Counted from the stretch's first letter, positions 21,034-30,012 are shown. The stretch is DNA of 38,252 nt from a virus (IMGVR_UViG_3300045136_000110:1-38252), one strand, 5' to 3'. Notes: generated by a model from the letters alone, not told the origin. Made by a program: numbers and translations.

Positions 21034-23178
21034 ATGGCACTGGGTGACCTCTACCAAGGCGATGTCGACTTGTCGCTGGCACAGATGGCGGCAGCCCCCA
21101 TCGATCCGCCAAAGCCTGAGAGTCGCAATTGGTTTCGCGCGGCTTACGATTCGTTGCGCGGCCACGTCGGCGCGAAGACCGCTGCGTCCGTGCTCGAGCT
21201 GGGCGCTGCAATCGGGCCCGGCATGGTCGCGGATCTGGACAATTCGGCGCTTGACCAAGCCAAGAAGCCACTGAGCTTTCGCCAAAACGAGCAGAGCAAG
21301 CCGTTTCGGGACTTCGAGAAAACGCTGCGGCCCGATCCGCTGACGTCCAGCAAAGCGGAACAGATCATCTACAACACGGTCGGGCCGCTGGCGTCTATCG
21401 CCAGTGGTATGGTGCTCGGCGGCCTTCCCGGTTTGGCCGCGGCGGCGGCCGAACAGGGGTTTTCTCAGTCGGAAGACTTGGCGCAGCAGGGGGTGGACCT
21501 CAAGACGCGCACGGCAATCGGCACACTCACCGCCGGTGTCAATACCGCCATGGGTGTCGTGCCGATGGCAGGCCCCACGCTGAAGGCGACGGCCGGGCTG
21601 TACCTGCTCAGCGGCCCGGGTGCGTTCATGGCGCAGCAACAGGCCACGCGCTCGATCTTGGAGCATGCCGATTATGGCGAACTGGCCAAGCAGTACGATC
21701 CGCTTGACCCGACGGGCTTGGCGATTTCGGCGTTGCTGCCCGCGCCGTTCGCCGCCCTGGGTGCCGCGCGCAACATCCGCGCCGGCAAAACAGCCGCGGC
21801 AACGGCCAAAACCGCCCCGCCACAAGGCGATCGCGCCCCGGTCAATGCCGACACCCCTGCGCCGGAGAAAACGCCGCCTGTAGCCCCGCCTGAGCTGGTA
21901 GACGCGGCGATGACGCACAACCTGACGTTGCAGGCCGACGCCGCCGTCGCCGCGACTGCGTTGCCCAGCGCAGGTGCGGCGCGCGTACCACGGTCGCCCG
22001 ATCTGACTTCGACGCAGCGCGCTATAGAAACGCGCTTGGCCGAAAAAGTCGGCGGCAACTTTGACCAAGCCGCGAAAGAGTACGCCGCGTTGCCGGAATC
22101 CCGCGGCGGCAAGGTGCTCAACACCGACATTGCGCGCGAGTTGTCGCCGGACTACTTGGCCGATCGCACGCAGTCTGCGGCCGTGCATGAGCCGGCCAGC
22201 TGGTTCATGAAACAGCTGTATGCGCAAAAGCTGGCCGAGCCACCCAAGCCGGGTGAGGCGCCGCTGGTGTTTTTCACGGCGGGCGGCACGGGCGCGGGCA
22301 AGACGACCGCCATCAGTTCGATTGATAGTGTCAAGGGTATAAGCGATAAAGCGCAAATAATCTACGACACGAACATGAATACTTACGACAGTGCACGCGC
22401 AAAGGTCGATCAGGCGCTGGCGGCCGGCAAAGACGTGCGCATTGCCTTGGTCGTGCGCGACCCGGTAGATGCTTTGGTTAATGGCGCGCTGCCGCGAGCC
22501 ATGCGTCAAGAGCAGCAGTTCGGGTCCGGACGCACCGTGCCGTTGGGTGACCACGCGGATACGCATGCCGGTGCGTTGCTGACGGTCCAGCGCTTGGCGC
22601 AAGAGTTTGCGGGCGACCCGCGGGTAAGAGTATTTGCGATCGACAACAACTTCGGCAAAGGCCATGCCCGCGTAGTTGATCTGGATAAGGTGAAACCCTA
22701 TACTGTGGATGTCGAAGCGTTGCAAGCGGCGCTCGCCAAGGAGTACGCCAGTGGCCGCATCTCAAAAGCTGTCTACGAAGGTTTCAGTGCCCGGCAGAAC
22801 GCCCGAGCAGCAAGCGCTGATCGAGGAATTCGACCGCAAGATCGGCCAGGAGCTGGTGGACAACCTCAACCGGCACGCAGCGAGGGCGCGGGAGCAGGCG
22901 CAGATGCCGCCCCAGCCGCCTCAGGTCAAGTAGCTCAGCAACCCGCGGGCGCATCTGCGCCCCCGCTCGATCCTCACGTCCAGTCCGTCATCGATCGCGT
23001 GCGCGCGGTCGAGCTCGAGCGCCCCGATCTCCCCGTCGCAGAAGGTCAGACGGCTGCGCAGTTCCTTGCCGACGTGCGCCGCGAGGCGCTGGAGGGCACC
23101 GACACCGAGCTGGGCGCCGCCGACGCGCAGTTACTCAAGGTCGCCGCAGATTGCGCGCTGGCTATGGGGACGGTATGA
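21034..23178 (+). CDS. Internal virion protein carrying a zeta-toxin-like kinase domain
   Basis: 714 aa. Residues 1-250 are virion-protein-like, with Ala/Gly-rich hydrophobic segments (ASIASGMVLGGLPGLAAAAA at about 130-150). A linker follows. Residues 340-590 resemble zeta/PezT-type P-loop kinases: LNTDIARELSPDY before the P loop, FFTAGGTGAGKTTAISS with Walker A lysine at 423, IIYDTNMNTY, then ALVVRDPVDALVNGALPRAM. Zeta enzymes phosphorylate UDP-sugars and poison peptidoglycan synthesis. An acidic C-terminal domain (about 640-714) ends TELGAADAQLLKVAADCA. Its place among ejected proteins suggests delivery into the host. Kinase activity and substrate are unknown, and no epsilon antitoxin is seen. 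Confidence 0.78.
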   Translation: MALGDLYQGDVDLSLAQMAAAPIDPPKPESRNWFRAAYDSLRGHVGAKTAASVLELGAAIGPGMVADLDNSALDQAKKPLSFRQNEQSKPFRDFEKTLRPDPLTSSKAEQIIYNTVGPLASIASGMVLGGLPGLAAAAAEQGFSQSEDLAQQGVDLKTRTAIGTLTAGVNTAMGVVPMAGPTLKATAGLYLLSGPGAFMAQQQATRSILEHADYGELAKQYDPLDPTGLAISALLPAPFAALGAARNIRAGKTAAATAKTAPPQGDRAPVNADTPAPEKTPPVAPPELVDAAMTHNLTLQADAAVAATALPSAGAARVPRSPDLTSTQRAIETRLAEKVGGNFDQAAKEYAALPESRGGKVLNTDIARELSPDYLADRTQSAAVHEPASWFMKQLYAQKLAEPPKPGEAPLVFFTAGGTGAGKTTAISSIDSVKGISDKAQIIYDTNMNTYDSARAKVDQALAAGKDVRIALVVRDPVDALVNGALPRAMRQEQQFGSGRTVPLGDHADTHAGALLTVQRLAQEFAGDPRVRVFAIDNNFGKGHARVVDLDKVKPYTVDVEALQAALAKEYASGRISKAVYEGFSARQNARAASADRGIRPQDRPGAGGQPQPARSEGAGAGADAAPAASGQVAQQPAGASAPPLDPHVQSVIDRVRAVELERPDLPVAEGQTAAQFLADVRREALEGTDTELGAADAQLLKVAADCALAMGTV
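22787..22933 (+). CDS. Overlapping 48-aa ORF inside the kinase gene (+1 frame)
   Basis: GTG start with GAAGG 6 nt upstream. The product, PGRTPEQQALIEEFDRK, continuing IGQELVDNLNRHAARAR and ending PPQPPQVK, has the look of a real helical protein. The main frame over the same bases is a low-complexity Ala/Gly/Arg linker. It may be an independent small gene, the true end of the kinase protein reached by a +1 shift, or a fossil of an earlier gene end. It needs direct evidence. Confidence 0.4.
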   Translation: MPGRTPEQQALIEEFDRKIGQELVDNLNRHAARAREQAQMPPQPPQVK

Positions 23179-23362
23179 GGCTGACGACGATGAGAAACAG
23201 CACCGCGCCAGCTACCAGCATGATGACGATGCCGCGTGCCCAGTCGCGCCAGTACCGGCGTGCAAGCTTCCAACTGCCCGTTGCCGCCAGCCCAGCCAGT
23301 AGCGGAACGCACAGCATGATGCCCAGGGCACCCAGGAACCAAAGGAGCTGATCCGTGGTCAT
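23162..23362 (-). CDS. Antisense two-pass membrane protein
   Basis: 66 aa from ATG (MTTDQLLWFLGALG...). Two clear hydrophobic segments, LLWFLGALGIMLCVPLLAGL (6-25) and GIVIMLVAGAVLFLIVVSLI (44-63), flank a basic loop rich in Trp/Arg (SWKLARRYWRDWARG). It lies in the 176-bp gap between two internal-virion genes, on the opposite strand, overlapping them by 17 and 8 bp. Codon use and the membrane pattern argue for a real gene; the sense-strand frames across the gap are unconvincing. There is no strong Shine-Dalgarno and only a weak upstream promoter-like pair (TTGCCG/GATACA). It could be a moron-type lysogeny gene acting at the host membrane. Confidence 0.6.
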   Translation of the reverse strand: MTTDQLLWFLGALGIMLCVPLLAGLAATGSWKLARRYWRDWARGIVIMLVAGAVLFLIVVSLIPSP

Positions 23363-25892
23363 GAAGGCGGAATGTATCTCAGCCGTGCGCGCCGCGGCAA
23401 GTGGCCGGCCGATCAGCGACGCCAAGCTGCAAGCCATGGAAGACGCCATCAGCGCGCAAATGCGCGAACTGGCGCGGCAGGATCGCGCGCGCTGGCAGGG
23501 CTTGTCGCGTGACCAGCGCGTTGCCGAAGCCACGGCAAAGGCGATGGAGAAATTGCAGGCCGACGCCGCGCTGAAGGAATACCGCGCGGGATTGCAGGTG
23601 CTTCGAGCCGCAGAAACCGAGGCGCGCGTGGCGCAACTCACGCAGCTGACGGGCGCCAACCGCTCGCATGGCTTGGTGCAAGACATCGAAAACACGCACG
23701 ACTATGTGCATGCCGTGCGCAACGAGAGCATCGCCGACTTGCGTGACTTCATGGATGCGGCCGAATCCAAAGACGGCACCGGCGTGCTGCGTAACCTGGC
23801 GATGCGCGTGTTCGACTTGGACAACCCGCAGATGACGGCCGACATCGTGCGCGAGATATTCCGCAACGCGGATGGTTTCACGGGAAACAAGGCGGCGCAG
23901 AAGGCGGCGCAGGCGTGGCTGGATACCATCGAGCGGATGCGCCAGCGATTCAATGCGGCGGGCGGCAGCATCGGGAAGCTCGGCTATGGTTATCTGTCTC
24001 AAGCGCATGATGTCGTGCGCATCCGGGAGATAGGCGCACAAGTATGGGCCGAAAGGGTGTTGCCGCTGCTGGATCGGGAGCAGTATGTGCGGCCAGACGG
24101 CTTGCTGATGAATGATGCCGAGCTGCGCGATATGCTCATTGCGGCGCACGAAACCATCGTCACCGGCGGCGCGAACAAAACCGAGGCGGGCCAGTTCAAG
24201 GGTGCAGGTGCGCGCGCCAACCGCGGCAGCGATCATCGCGTGATTCACTTTCGCGACGGCGATGCGTGGATGGAATACATGCGCGATTTTGGCGAGGGCT
24301 CGCTGTACGACGCGATGCTGGGCCACATCGGCCATATGGCGCGCGACATCGGGCTGGTCGAGCGCTACGGCCCGAACCCGGAACAGACGTTTCGCGTGCA
24401 GAACGACATTGCCCAGCGCGCTGATGGCCAAGGCACGGCGGCCAACCGCGTCGCGGGCAACACGCCGCAAGCGTACTGGGACATTGTGAACGGCAAGACC
24501 GGCTTGCCGGAAAACCGCATCATCGCGCGCATAGGCCAAGACCTGCGCAACGTTCAGACAGCGGCCAAGCTCGGCGGCGCGGTGCTCTCCAGCACGACCG
24601 ACGTAGCAACCGTCGCCGCGGCGTTGCACTACAACCGGCTGTCGTATTTCGCCATGCTGCAAAACCTGGGGCGGCGCCTCAAGCCCGGCAGCGAAGAGCG
24701 CGATTTCCTGATGGCGCATGCCATCATCGGCGAATCGCTGGCCGGCACGCTCAACCGTTGGACGGGCGACAACATGACGCACAGCCTGACGGGGCGCACG
24801 GCCGCTAGCGTGATGAAGCTGCAGTTCCTAAATGCGTGGTCGGATGGGTTGCGGCAGGCGTTTGCCGCCACCATGATGCAGGGCTTCACCAAGAAGCTGG
24901 GTAAGGCTTGGGGCCAATTGGATGAATGGGATCGCTATCTGATGCAGCGCAAGGGCATCGGCGAAGATGATTGGGCCATCATCACCCAGGCCAAGCCGAC
25001 CGAGCGCAATGGCAACCTGTACTTGACGCGCGACGCAGTGGCTGGCGTGGATGCGCCTGGCGCGCAGCAGGCGGCCAGCAAGTGGCTTGCCTTTGTCAAT
25101 GACGAATCGCAGTTCGCGGTGATCAACCCGGACATGGCCACGCGCGCGATCGTCACGGCCGGCGGCATGCCCGCAGGCACGATCAGGGGTGAAGCGGCGC
25201 GGTGCTTCTGGCAGTTCAAGAGCTTCCCGCTGGCAATGCTGACGCGGCATTGGCGGCGCGTGTTCGAGACGCCGCAAGGCTTGGAGGGCGCGCCGCTGGG
25301 CTATGGTGCGCAATCAAAGCTGGGCGCGCGCGTCAATCAGGTGGCCGTGCTGGCCGGCCTCAACGTGACGCTGATGATGATCGGCGCGCTGGTGATGCAG
25401 AACAAGGCGCTGGTGCAGGGCAAGGACCCCTACGACATGACGATGGGCCGGTTCTGGATGCGCGCGATGGCGCAAGGAGGGGGTGCTGGCTACGTCGGCG
25501 ATCTGCTGTTCAAAGACCCGACCGAGGTAAGCGGCAGCAACATCGAGCAGGGCGTGGGCAGCGTGGCCGGTCCGGTGGCGGGCGCAGTAGCCGGGCTGGT
25601 GGGTGACTTGGGCGTGGTCAATGCGTGGCAGGCCGCCAAGGGCAAGGACACGAAGATCGCCGCCGAGTCGCTGCGCTGGGCCAACTCGCAGTTGCCCTAC
25701 GTTGGCTTGTGGCAAACACGCGCGGCGTGGGAGCACTGGTTTTTGCACAACGCTCAGGAGGCGGTCAATCCGGGCTACTTGCAGCGCATGCAGCGCAAGG
25801 CAATGAAGGATTGGGGGCAGGCGTATTACTGGGCACCGGGTCAAGCGTTACCGGATCGCGCGCCAGATTGGGCGCATGCTGTGGGAGAGTGA
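23355..25892 (+). CDS. Large internal virion/ejection protein
   Basis: 845 aa. The GTG start is preferred because AAAGGAG lies 7 nt before it; the ATG two codons later is 13 nt away. The protein is helical and charged in its first 150 residues. It then has conserved blocks ENTHDYVHAVRNESIADL, FNAAGGSIGKLGYGYLSQAHD, WAERVLPLLDREQYV and AAKLGGAVLSSTTDVATVAA, and a hydrophobic C-terminal part (VNQVAVLAGLNVTLMMIGAL) that could enter the inner membrane. These blocks occur at the C-terminus of large podovirus ejection proteins, in the position of T7 gp16. No lytic transglycosylase motif was recognised. It would leave the virion with the DNA and cross the cell envelope. Confidence 0.8.
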   Translation: MVMKAECISAVRAAASGRPISDAKLQAMEDAISAQMRELARQDRARWQGLSRDQRVAEATAKAMEKLQADAALKEYRAGLQVLRAAETEARVAQLTQLTGANRSHGLVQDIENTHDYVHAVRNESIADLRDFMDAAESKDGTGVLRNLAMRVFDLDNPQMTADIVREIFRNADGFTGNKAAQKAAQAWLDTIERMRQRFNAAGGSIGKLGYGYLSQAHDVVRIREIGAQVWAERVLPLLDREQYVRPDGLLMNDAELRDMLIAAHETIVTGGANKTEAGQFKGAGARANRGSDHRVIHFRDGDAWMEYMRDFGEGSLYDAMLGHIGHMARDIGLVERYGPNPEQTFRVQNDIAQRADGQGTAANRVAGNTPQAYWDIVNGKTGLPENRIIARIGQDLRNVQTAAKLGGAVLSSTTDVATVAAALHYNRLSYFAMLQNLGRRLKPGSEERDFLMAHAIIGESLAGTLNRWTGDNMTHSLTGRTAASVMKLQFLNAWSDGLRQAFAATMMQGFTKKLGKAWGQLDEWDRYLMQRKGIGEDDWAIITQAKPTERNGNLYLTRDAVAGVDAPGAQQAASKWLAFVNDESQFAVINPDMATRAIVTAGGMPAGTIRGEAARCFWQFKSFPLAMLTRHWRRVFETPQGLEGAPLGYGAQSKLGARVNQVAVLAGLNVTLMMIGALVMQNKALVQGKDPYDMTMGRFWMRAMAQGGGAGYVGDLLFKDPTEVSGSNIEQGVGSVAGPVAGAVAGLVGDLGVVNAWQAAKGKDTKIAAESLRWANSQLPYVGLWQTRAAWEHWFLHNAQEAVNPGYLQRMQRKAMKDWGQAYYWAPGQALPDRAPDWAHAVGE

Positions 25893-25893
25893 G

Positions 25894-26283
25894 ATGCGGC
25901 AGGATCAATTCGAGCGGTTGCAAGCCTTGCAGGCAACCCTGACGGACGTGTTCATCAGTGAGGCCGACCCAAGCAATTGGCCGGGCGCTGGCATCGACCT
26001 GGCCAACCTAGACAAGCAAAGCCGCGGCGACCGTTACTGGTGCAAAAAGAACGCGGTGGCCACGATTGCGCTGATGCAACGCATCGAATCGCTGACTGGC
26101 TGTATTCAACGCTGGGGCAGCGGCACGACGCAACCAGACGGCGATATGAGTCTGGCGGACAGCGACATAGACAAGCAGATTGATCGCTACGAAACCGAGG
26201 CGGCGGCGATCTTGGAGCGTGTAGCCAACGACACGCGCAAGACCTACACCGACCGGCACGTACATGGCCGAAAGGCGCGCTAG
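25894..26283 (+). CDS. Probable small terminase subunit
   Basis: 129 aa. ATG after GTGGGAGAGTGAG; a start six codons earlier would overlap the previous gene. MRQDQFERLQALQATLTDVF is helical. NLDKQSRGDRYWCKKNAVAT is a distinctive block seen in proteins encoded just before T7-like large terminases. The C-terminal half is an acidic helix and a basic tail. It overlaps the large-terminase start by 20 bp. The DNA-recognition role is inferred from position and size. Confidence 0.6.
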   Translation: MRQDQFERLQALQATLTDVFISEADPSNWPGAGIDLANLDKQSRGDRYWCKKNAVATIALMQRIESLTGCIQRWGSGTTQPDGDMSLADSDIDKQIDRYETEAAAILERVANDTRKTYTDRHVHGRKAR

Positions 26284-27892
26284 CTTCCTTGCGTTTTTTC
26301 TGGCGTGGGCCGACGTGATGCGCTGGAAGGTGCCTGCGCTGCATGTGCGCATCTGCCACTGGCTGGATAGTTGCGACGATCCGATACGGGTGCTGATGGT
26401 GTTTCGCGGCGCAGCGAAATCCACGCTGTACGCCATCTACAAAGCCTACTGCCTGTGGAAAAACCCGCAGTGGCGCTCTCTGGTATACGCGGCGGACGAC
26501 AAGCTGGCAACGAAGCTGACGCGCGACACGCTCAATGTGCTGCGGCGCCATCCGTGGTGCGTCGGCATGATCAATGGCAAGCCCGGCGCACAGTCGTTCT
26601 GGGTAGCAGGTGCCGCAGATGCGCGCAATCCGAGCATGGAGGCTGTGGGCGTGAACAGCAACGCCACTGGCGCACGCGCCGATGACATCGACTTTGACGA
26701 CATCGAGGTGCCGAAGAACATCAAGAGCGCCGACATGCGCGAGAACCTGCGCCTGAAGATCGAAGAATCCACGCACATCATCGTGCCGGGCGGCAAGAAG
26801 ACGTACATCGGCACGCCGCACACGCACGAGTCCATTTACAGCGAGCTGGCCGAAGGGGGCGCGACGATGCTGAAAATCCCGCTGTTTGAGCACCACGTCC
26901 GCTACACCGAAACCAGCGCGCGCACGCGGTTCGCGATTCCGTTCGATGCAGCTGCGGACGGATACTACGTGCTCGCTGGCATCGGCAAGTTCGCGCGCAT
27001 GCTGGCGGTGGGCACGGACTGCGTGATTCGCAATGGCGAACTGATCTTTGCCGCCCCGCCCGGCGTGGTGATCGACGTGTACGCCAAGTGCGCGTGGCCC
27101 GAGCGGTTCACGCGCAAAGAAATTGAGCGGCGCCGCAAGGACACCCGCACGCTCAACGGCTGGGATTCGCAATATCAGTTGGAGGCCAAGCCCGTCACGG
27201 AATCGCGCCTTGACCCGGACCGGATGATGCTCTACTCCGTCGAGCCTACGCTGACGCACGCCAACCGTCAGCCGGTGCTCATGCTGGGCAAGGTGCGGCT
27301 CGTCGGCGTCAAGGCGCGCTGGGACTGTTCGCTAGGCAAGGTGACGAGCGACGCATCGGCGCTGTCGATCGTGTTCACGGATGACGCGGGCAGGCTGTAC
27401 TGGCATCGAGCCGTCGCACTGACGGGCGAGCTCGAAGAACTCGACAGCCGCGGGCGTTTGATCGGCGGCCAAGTGCGGCAGCTACTGGACATTCTCAAGC
27501 CGCTGCAGGTGCCTTCCGTAACGATCGAAACCAACGGGCCCGGCGGCTTTGTGCCAGCCATCGCGCGTAAACACGCCAAGCCGCACGGCATCGCGGTGGT
27601 CGAAGATTTTGAGACGGCCAACAAGAACGAGCGCATTCTCGATGCGTTCGAGGCACCGCTGTCGGCGCGCTTTCTGTGGGCGCACACCAGTGTGTATGAC
27701 ACCGTGGAAGCGCAGATGCGCGACTTCAATCCGGCCTTGAAGAACCAGCCGGATGACTACTTGGATTCGGCTGCGGGTGCAATCTCCGCGACGCCGGTGC
27801 GCATTGGCAAGATTTTCAGGAACCTGACTGCCGAGCAGCCCAAGAATTGGGTGCCGCACGGTGGTGAGCACGACATCGCTATTGAGATGTGA
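26264..27892 (+). CDS. Terminase large subunit (T7 gp19-like)
   Basis: 542 aa. The ATPase domain has Walker A FRGAAKST at 48-55 and a Walker B-like acidic stretch ADDIDFDDIEVP near 139-150, preceded by SLVYAADDKLA. GGKKTYIGTPHTHESIY is the coupling motif. The nuclease half follows, with an acidic DYLDSAAGA near its end. It cuts concatemeric DNA and drives it into the head through the portal. As in T7-group phages it comes late in the map, after the internal proteins. Confidence 0.9.
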   Translation: MAERRASFLAFFLAWADVMRWKVPALHVRICHWLDSCDDPIRVLMVFRGAAKSTLYAIYKAYCLWKNPQWRSLVYAADDKLATKLTRDTLNVLRRHPWCVGMINGKPGAQSFWVAGAADARNPSMEAVGVNSNATGARADDIDFDDIEVPKNIKSADMRENLRLKIEESTHIIVPGGKKTYIGTPHTHESIYSELAEGGATMLKIPLFEHHVRYTETSARTRFAIPFDAAADGYYVLAGIGKFARMLAVGTDCVIRNGELIFAAPPGVVIDVYAKCAWPERFTRKEIERRRKDTRTLNGWDSQYQLEAKPVTESRLDPDRMMLYSVEPTLTHANRQPVLMLGKVRLVGVKARWDCSLGKVTSDASALSIVFTDDAGRLYWHRAVALTGELEELDSRGRLIGGQVRQLLDILKPLQVPSVTIETNGPGGFVPAIARKHAKPHGIAVVEDFETANKNERILDAFEAPLSARFLWAHTSVYDTVEAQMRDFNPALKNQPDDYLDSAAGAISATPVRIGKIFRNLTAEQPKNWVPHGGEHDIAIEM

Positions 27893-27940
27893 CGTCGCGC
27901 GCGCTGAGCGGCCCTTGCAACACGCATAAAGGCCGCGTTC

Positions 27941-29482
27941 ATGAGCGTCGTACCGCAAATACCGTTGACTACTGCCGTCGCGCCCGGAGGCGTGGCGACG
28001 TTCACCTTCAACTTTTACTTGGCGTCGGCGGCGGACCATCGGCTCAAAATCAATGGTGTGCTCAAGACGCTGGGTGTGGACTACACCATCAGTGGCGTGG
28101 GCAATCAAAATGGCGGCAGCATCACGATCACGCCCGCCCCGAACAGTGGCGACATCGTCACGCAGTACCGCGCTACCGCCATTAAGCGAGACACGGACTA
28201 TCAGACGGGCGGGGACTTCAACGCCGATGTGGTGGACTTGGACTTTGACCGCATCTGGCTGGCGCTGCAGGAAATCGTGGCGACGGCCGCGCCCAGCAAT
28301 GCGCTGCGCGGCCCGATTGGCGAGTCGATTGACGAGCTGCCTGCTGCCAGCGTGCGCAAGGGCTACACGCTGGCGTTCGACTCAAGCACTGGTCAGCCCA
28401 TGCTCACGATCCCGACCAGTGGCTCGGCTGCGCAGCTGACGGCGGATTTGGCTAACTCTGCCACGAATAAGGGCAGTGATCTCGTGTGGACAAGTCAGCT
28501 TTACACGGGTGCCATCGGCCGAAAGCTGCGCGACAAGCTGCGCGAGATTCCCTCTGTGCTGGATTTCAACGCCAAGGGCGATGGCGTGACCGACGACGCC
28601 GCAGCCTTTACCTTCGCCGGTTCGATTGCGTCAAGCCCCACTGTATTCGTTCCGGCCGGAAACTATCGTCTTGCCAGCAGTCCGGCGCCGACCGGAACGG
28701 TCACCTGGATCATTGCTCCGGGCGTCACGTTTACCGGCGCTGGCGTGTTGGGCGGCCGGCAGTCCTTGCTCGGCAGCCGCAGCGTCACTTTGGCGAGTGC
28801 GGCAACTGTGGCCGTGGGCGCAGCGCTGGCCGATACGGTGTTTATCTCGGGCACCAACACCATTTCCGGATTCGATTCGGTACCCGCCGATCTAGTCAAG
28901 CGCGTGGTATTCCAGGGCAGCCTGATACTGACGCACAACGGCGTATCGTTCATTTTGCCGGGGGCGAGCAACATCGCCACGCAGCCGGGGGATTCAGCAA
29001 CGTTTGTTTCACTCGGTTTGGGCAACTGGCAATGCGTCGCGTACATGTCAGCAAATCAGGCCCCGCACAACCATATCTGCCGCGTCTACCGCAACGCTGC
29101 ATTTACGACCAGCTCAGGGAGCTACGCGAAGATTCCCTTCGATAGCACGACGTATGACACTAACTTGTTGTTCAACGTAGCGAACAATCGCATCATCCCT
29201 AAGATTGCCGGGTACTATAGGGTAACTCTGCGGGCGAGTGTGCAGGCCACTGCCGCCAATCAGTTGTTCAGCTTGTCGATCTACAAAAACGGCGCGGAAG
29301 ATTCACGCGGCAGTCAGACGCAATCGAACACAGCCGTAGCAATCGGCTTGGTCGCGGACGGCGTGGTGTTCTGCAACGGCACAACGGACTATATTGAAGG
29401 TTTTGTATTTGCCAGCGCCGCGCTGAGCATCGAAACCGGCCCGACGCTCTGCTACTTGACTTTACAGGGGCCGTTGAATTGA
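27941..29482 (+). CDS. Tail fibre with T7 gp17-like base and C1q-like tip
   Basis: 513 aa. Residues 1-150 (MSVVPQIPLTTAVAPGGVATFTFNFYLASAADHRLKI..., RDTDYQTGGDFNADVVDLDFDRIW) match the N-terminal domain that attaches T7-type fibres to the tail. At about 206-222 VLDFNAKGDGVTDDAAAF is the usual start of a pectate-lyase-like beta helix. From about 380 on, CRVYRNAAFTTSSGSYAKIP and KIAGYYRVTLRASVQA, then SLSIYKNGAEDSRGSQ, give a C1q/TNF-like trimeric head, the probable receptor-binding tip. No variable repeat or template repeat is associated with it. Confidence 0.83.
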   Translation: MSVVPQIPLTTAVAPGGVATFTFNFYLASAADHRLKINGVLKTLGVDYTISGVGNQNGGSITITPAPNSGDIVTQYRATAIKRDTDYQTGGDFNADVVDLDFDRIWLALQEIVATAAPSNALRGPIGESIDELPAASVRKGYTLAFDSSTGQPMLTIPTSGSAAQLTADLANSATNKGSDLVWTSQLYTGAIGRKLRDKLREIPSVLDFNAKGDGVTDDAAAFTFAGSIASSPTVFVPAGNYRLASSPAPTGTVTWIIAPGVTFTGAGVLGGRQSLLGSRSVTLASAATVAVGAALADTVFISGTNTISGFDSVPADLVKRVVFQGSLILTHNGVSFILPGASNIATQPGDSATFVSLGLGNWQCVAYMSANQAPHNHICRVYRNAAFTTSSGSYAKIPFDSTTYDTNLLFNVANNRIIPKIAGYYRVTLRASVQATAANQLFSLSIYKNGAEDSRGSQTQSNTAVAIGLVADGVVFCNGTTDYIEGFVFASAALSIETGPTLCYLTLQGPLN

Positions 29483-29988
29483 TAGTGCGCGGCCTCATCC
29501 TCGGCGTGCTATGCACGCTTGCCGGCATCGCGAGCATGCCGCTTGCGCCGCTGGTGGCGCTATTTATTCGCTGGGATACGCAACCGACGCCCGGCAGCTA
29601 TGGCGAGTGGCCCACCGTGCGCGGGGACTTGCCGCGGTGGCTGCGCTGTTTTCAGACGCCGGACGAGCGCTTCCCGGGCGGCCTGTACGAGCCTGCCGTG
29701 CGGCATGTGCTGGACTTCGCGGGCCGCTACTGGTGCAGTGTGTACTGGATGACGCGCAACGCGCTGATGGGGCTGCCGCATGTGTTTGCGGTGCCGGTGG
29801 CCGAGGCGTGGGACGGTGATGCCGACCCGCCGCTGCCAGAGGGCTACACGCGCTACGACTGGAAAGGCCGTTGGCTCAAGGGTGGTTATGGCTGGAAGAC
29901 GGCGCGCACTGCGCCGCGAATGCCGGGTGTGCCGGGGCGCATCGTGGCCATTCCGTTTTGGACCGTGAGGCTCGCCTCGCAAGACTGA
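29479..29988 (+). CDS. Membrane-anchored protein between fibre and holin genes
   Basis: 169 aa from a TTG overlapping the fibre stop (TTGA); a GTG two codons later is an alternative. One N-terminal membrane segment (GLILGVLCTLAGIASMPLAPLVALFI). The rest is rich in Trp, Tyr, Arg and Pro (WPTVRGDLPRWLRCFQTPDE, RYWCSVYWMTRNALMGLPH, GYGWKTARTAPRMPG). Proteins of this form are common beside phage lysis genes, with no established function. It may be a tail-fibre helper or a lysis accessory. Confidence 0.6.
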   Translation: MIVRGLILGVLCTLAGIASMPLAPLVALFIRWDTQPTPGSYGEWPTVRGDLPRWLRCFQTPDERFPGGLYEPAVRHVLDFAGRYWCSVYWMTRNALMGLPHVFAVPVAEAWDGDADPPLPEGYTRYDWKGRWLKGGYGWKTARTAPRMPGVPGRIVAIPFWTVRLASQD

Positions 29989-30012
29989 CGATACGATCTT
30001 TGGGGAGTATGT

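Noticed and set aside
27814-27827. Third copy of the 14-bp late repeat as an annotated site
   Set aside because: Only 12 of 14 bases match and it lies inside the terminase coding sequence, so it may be chance. Mentioned only as support.
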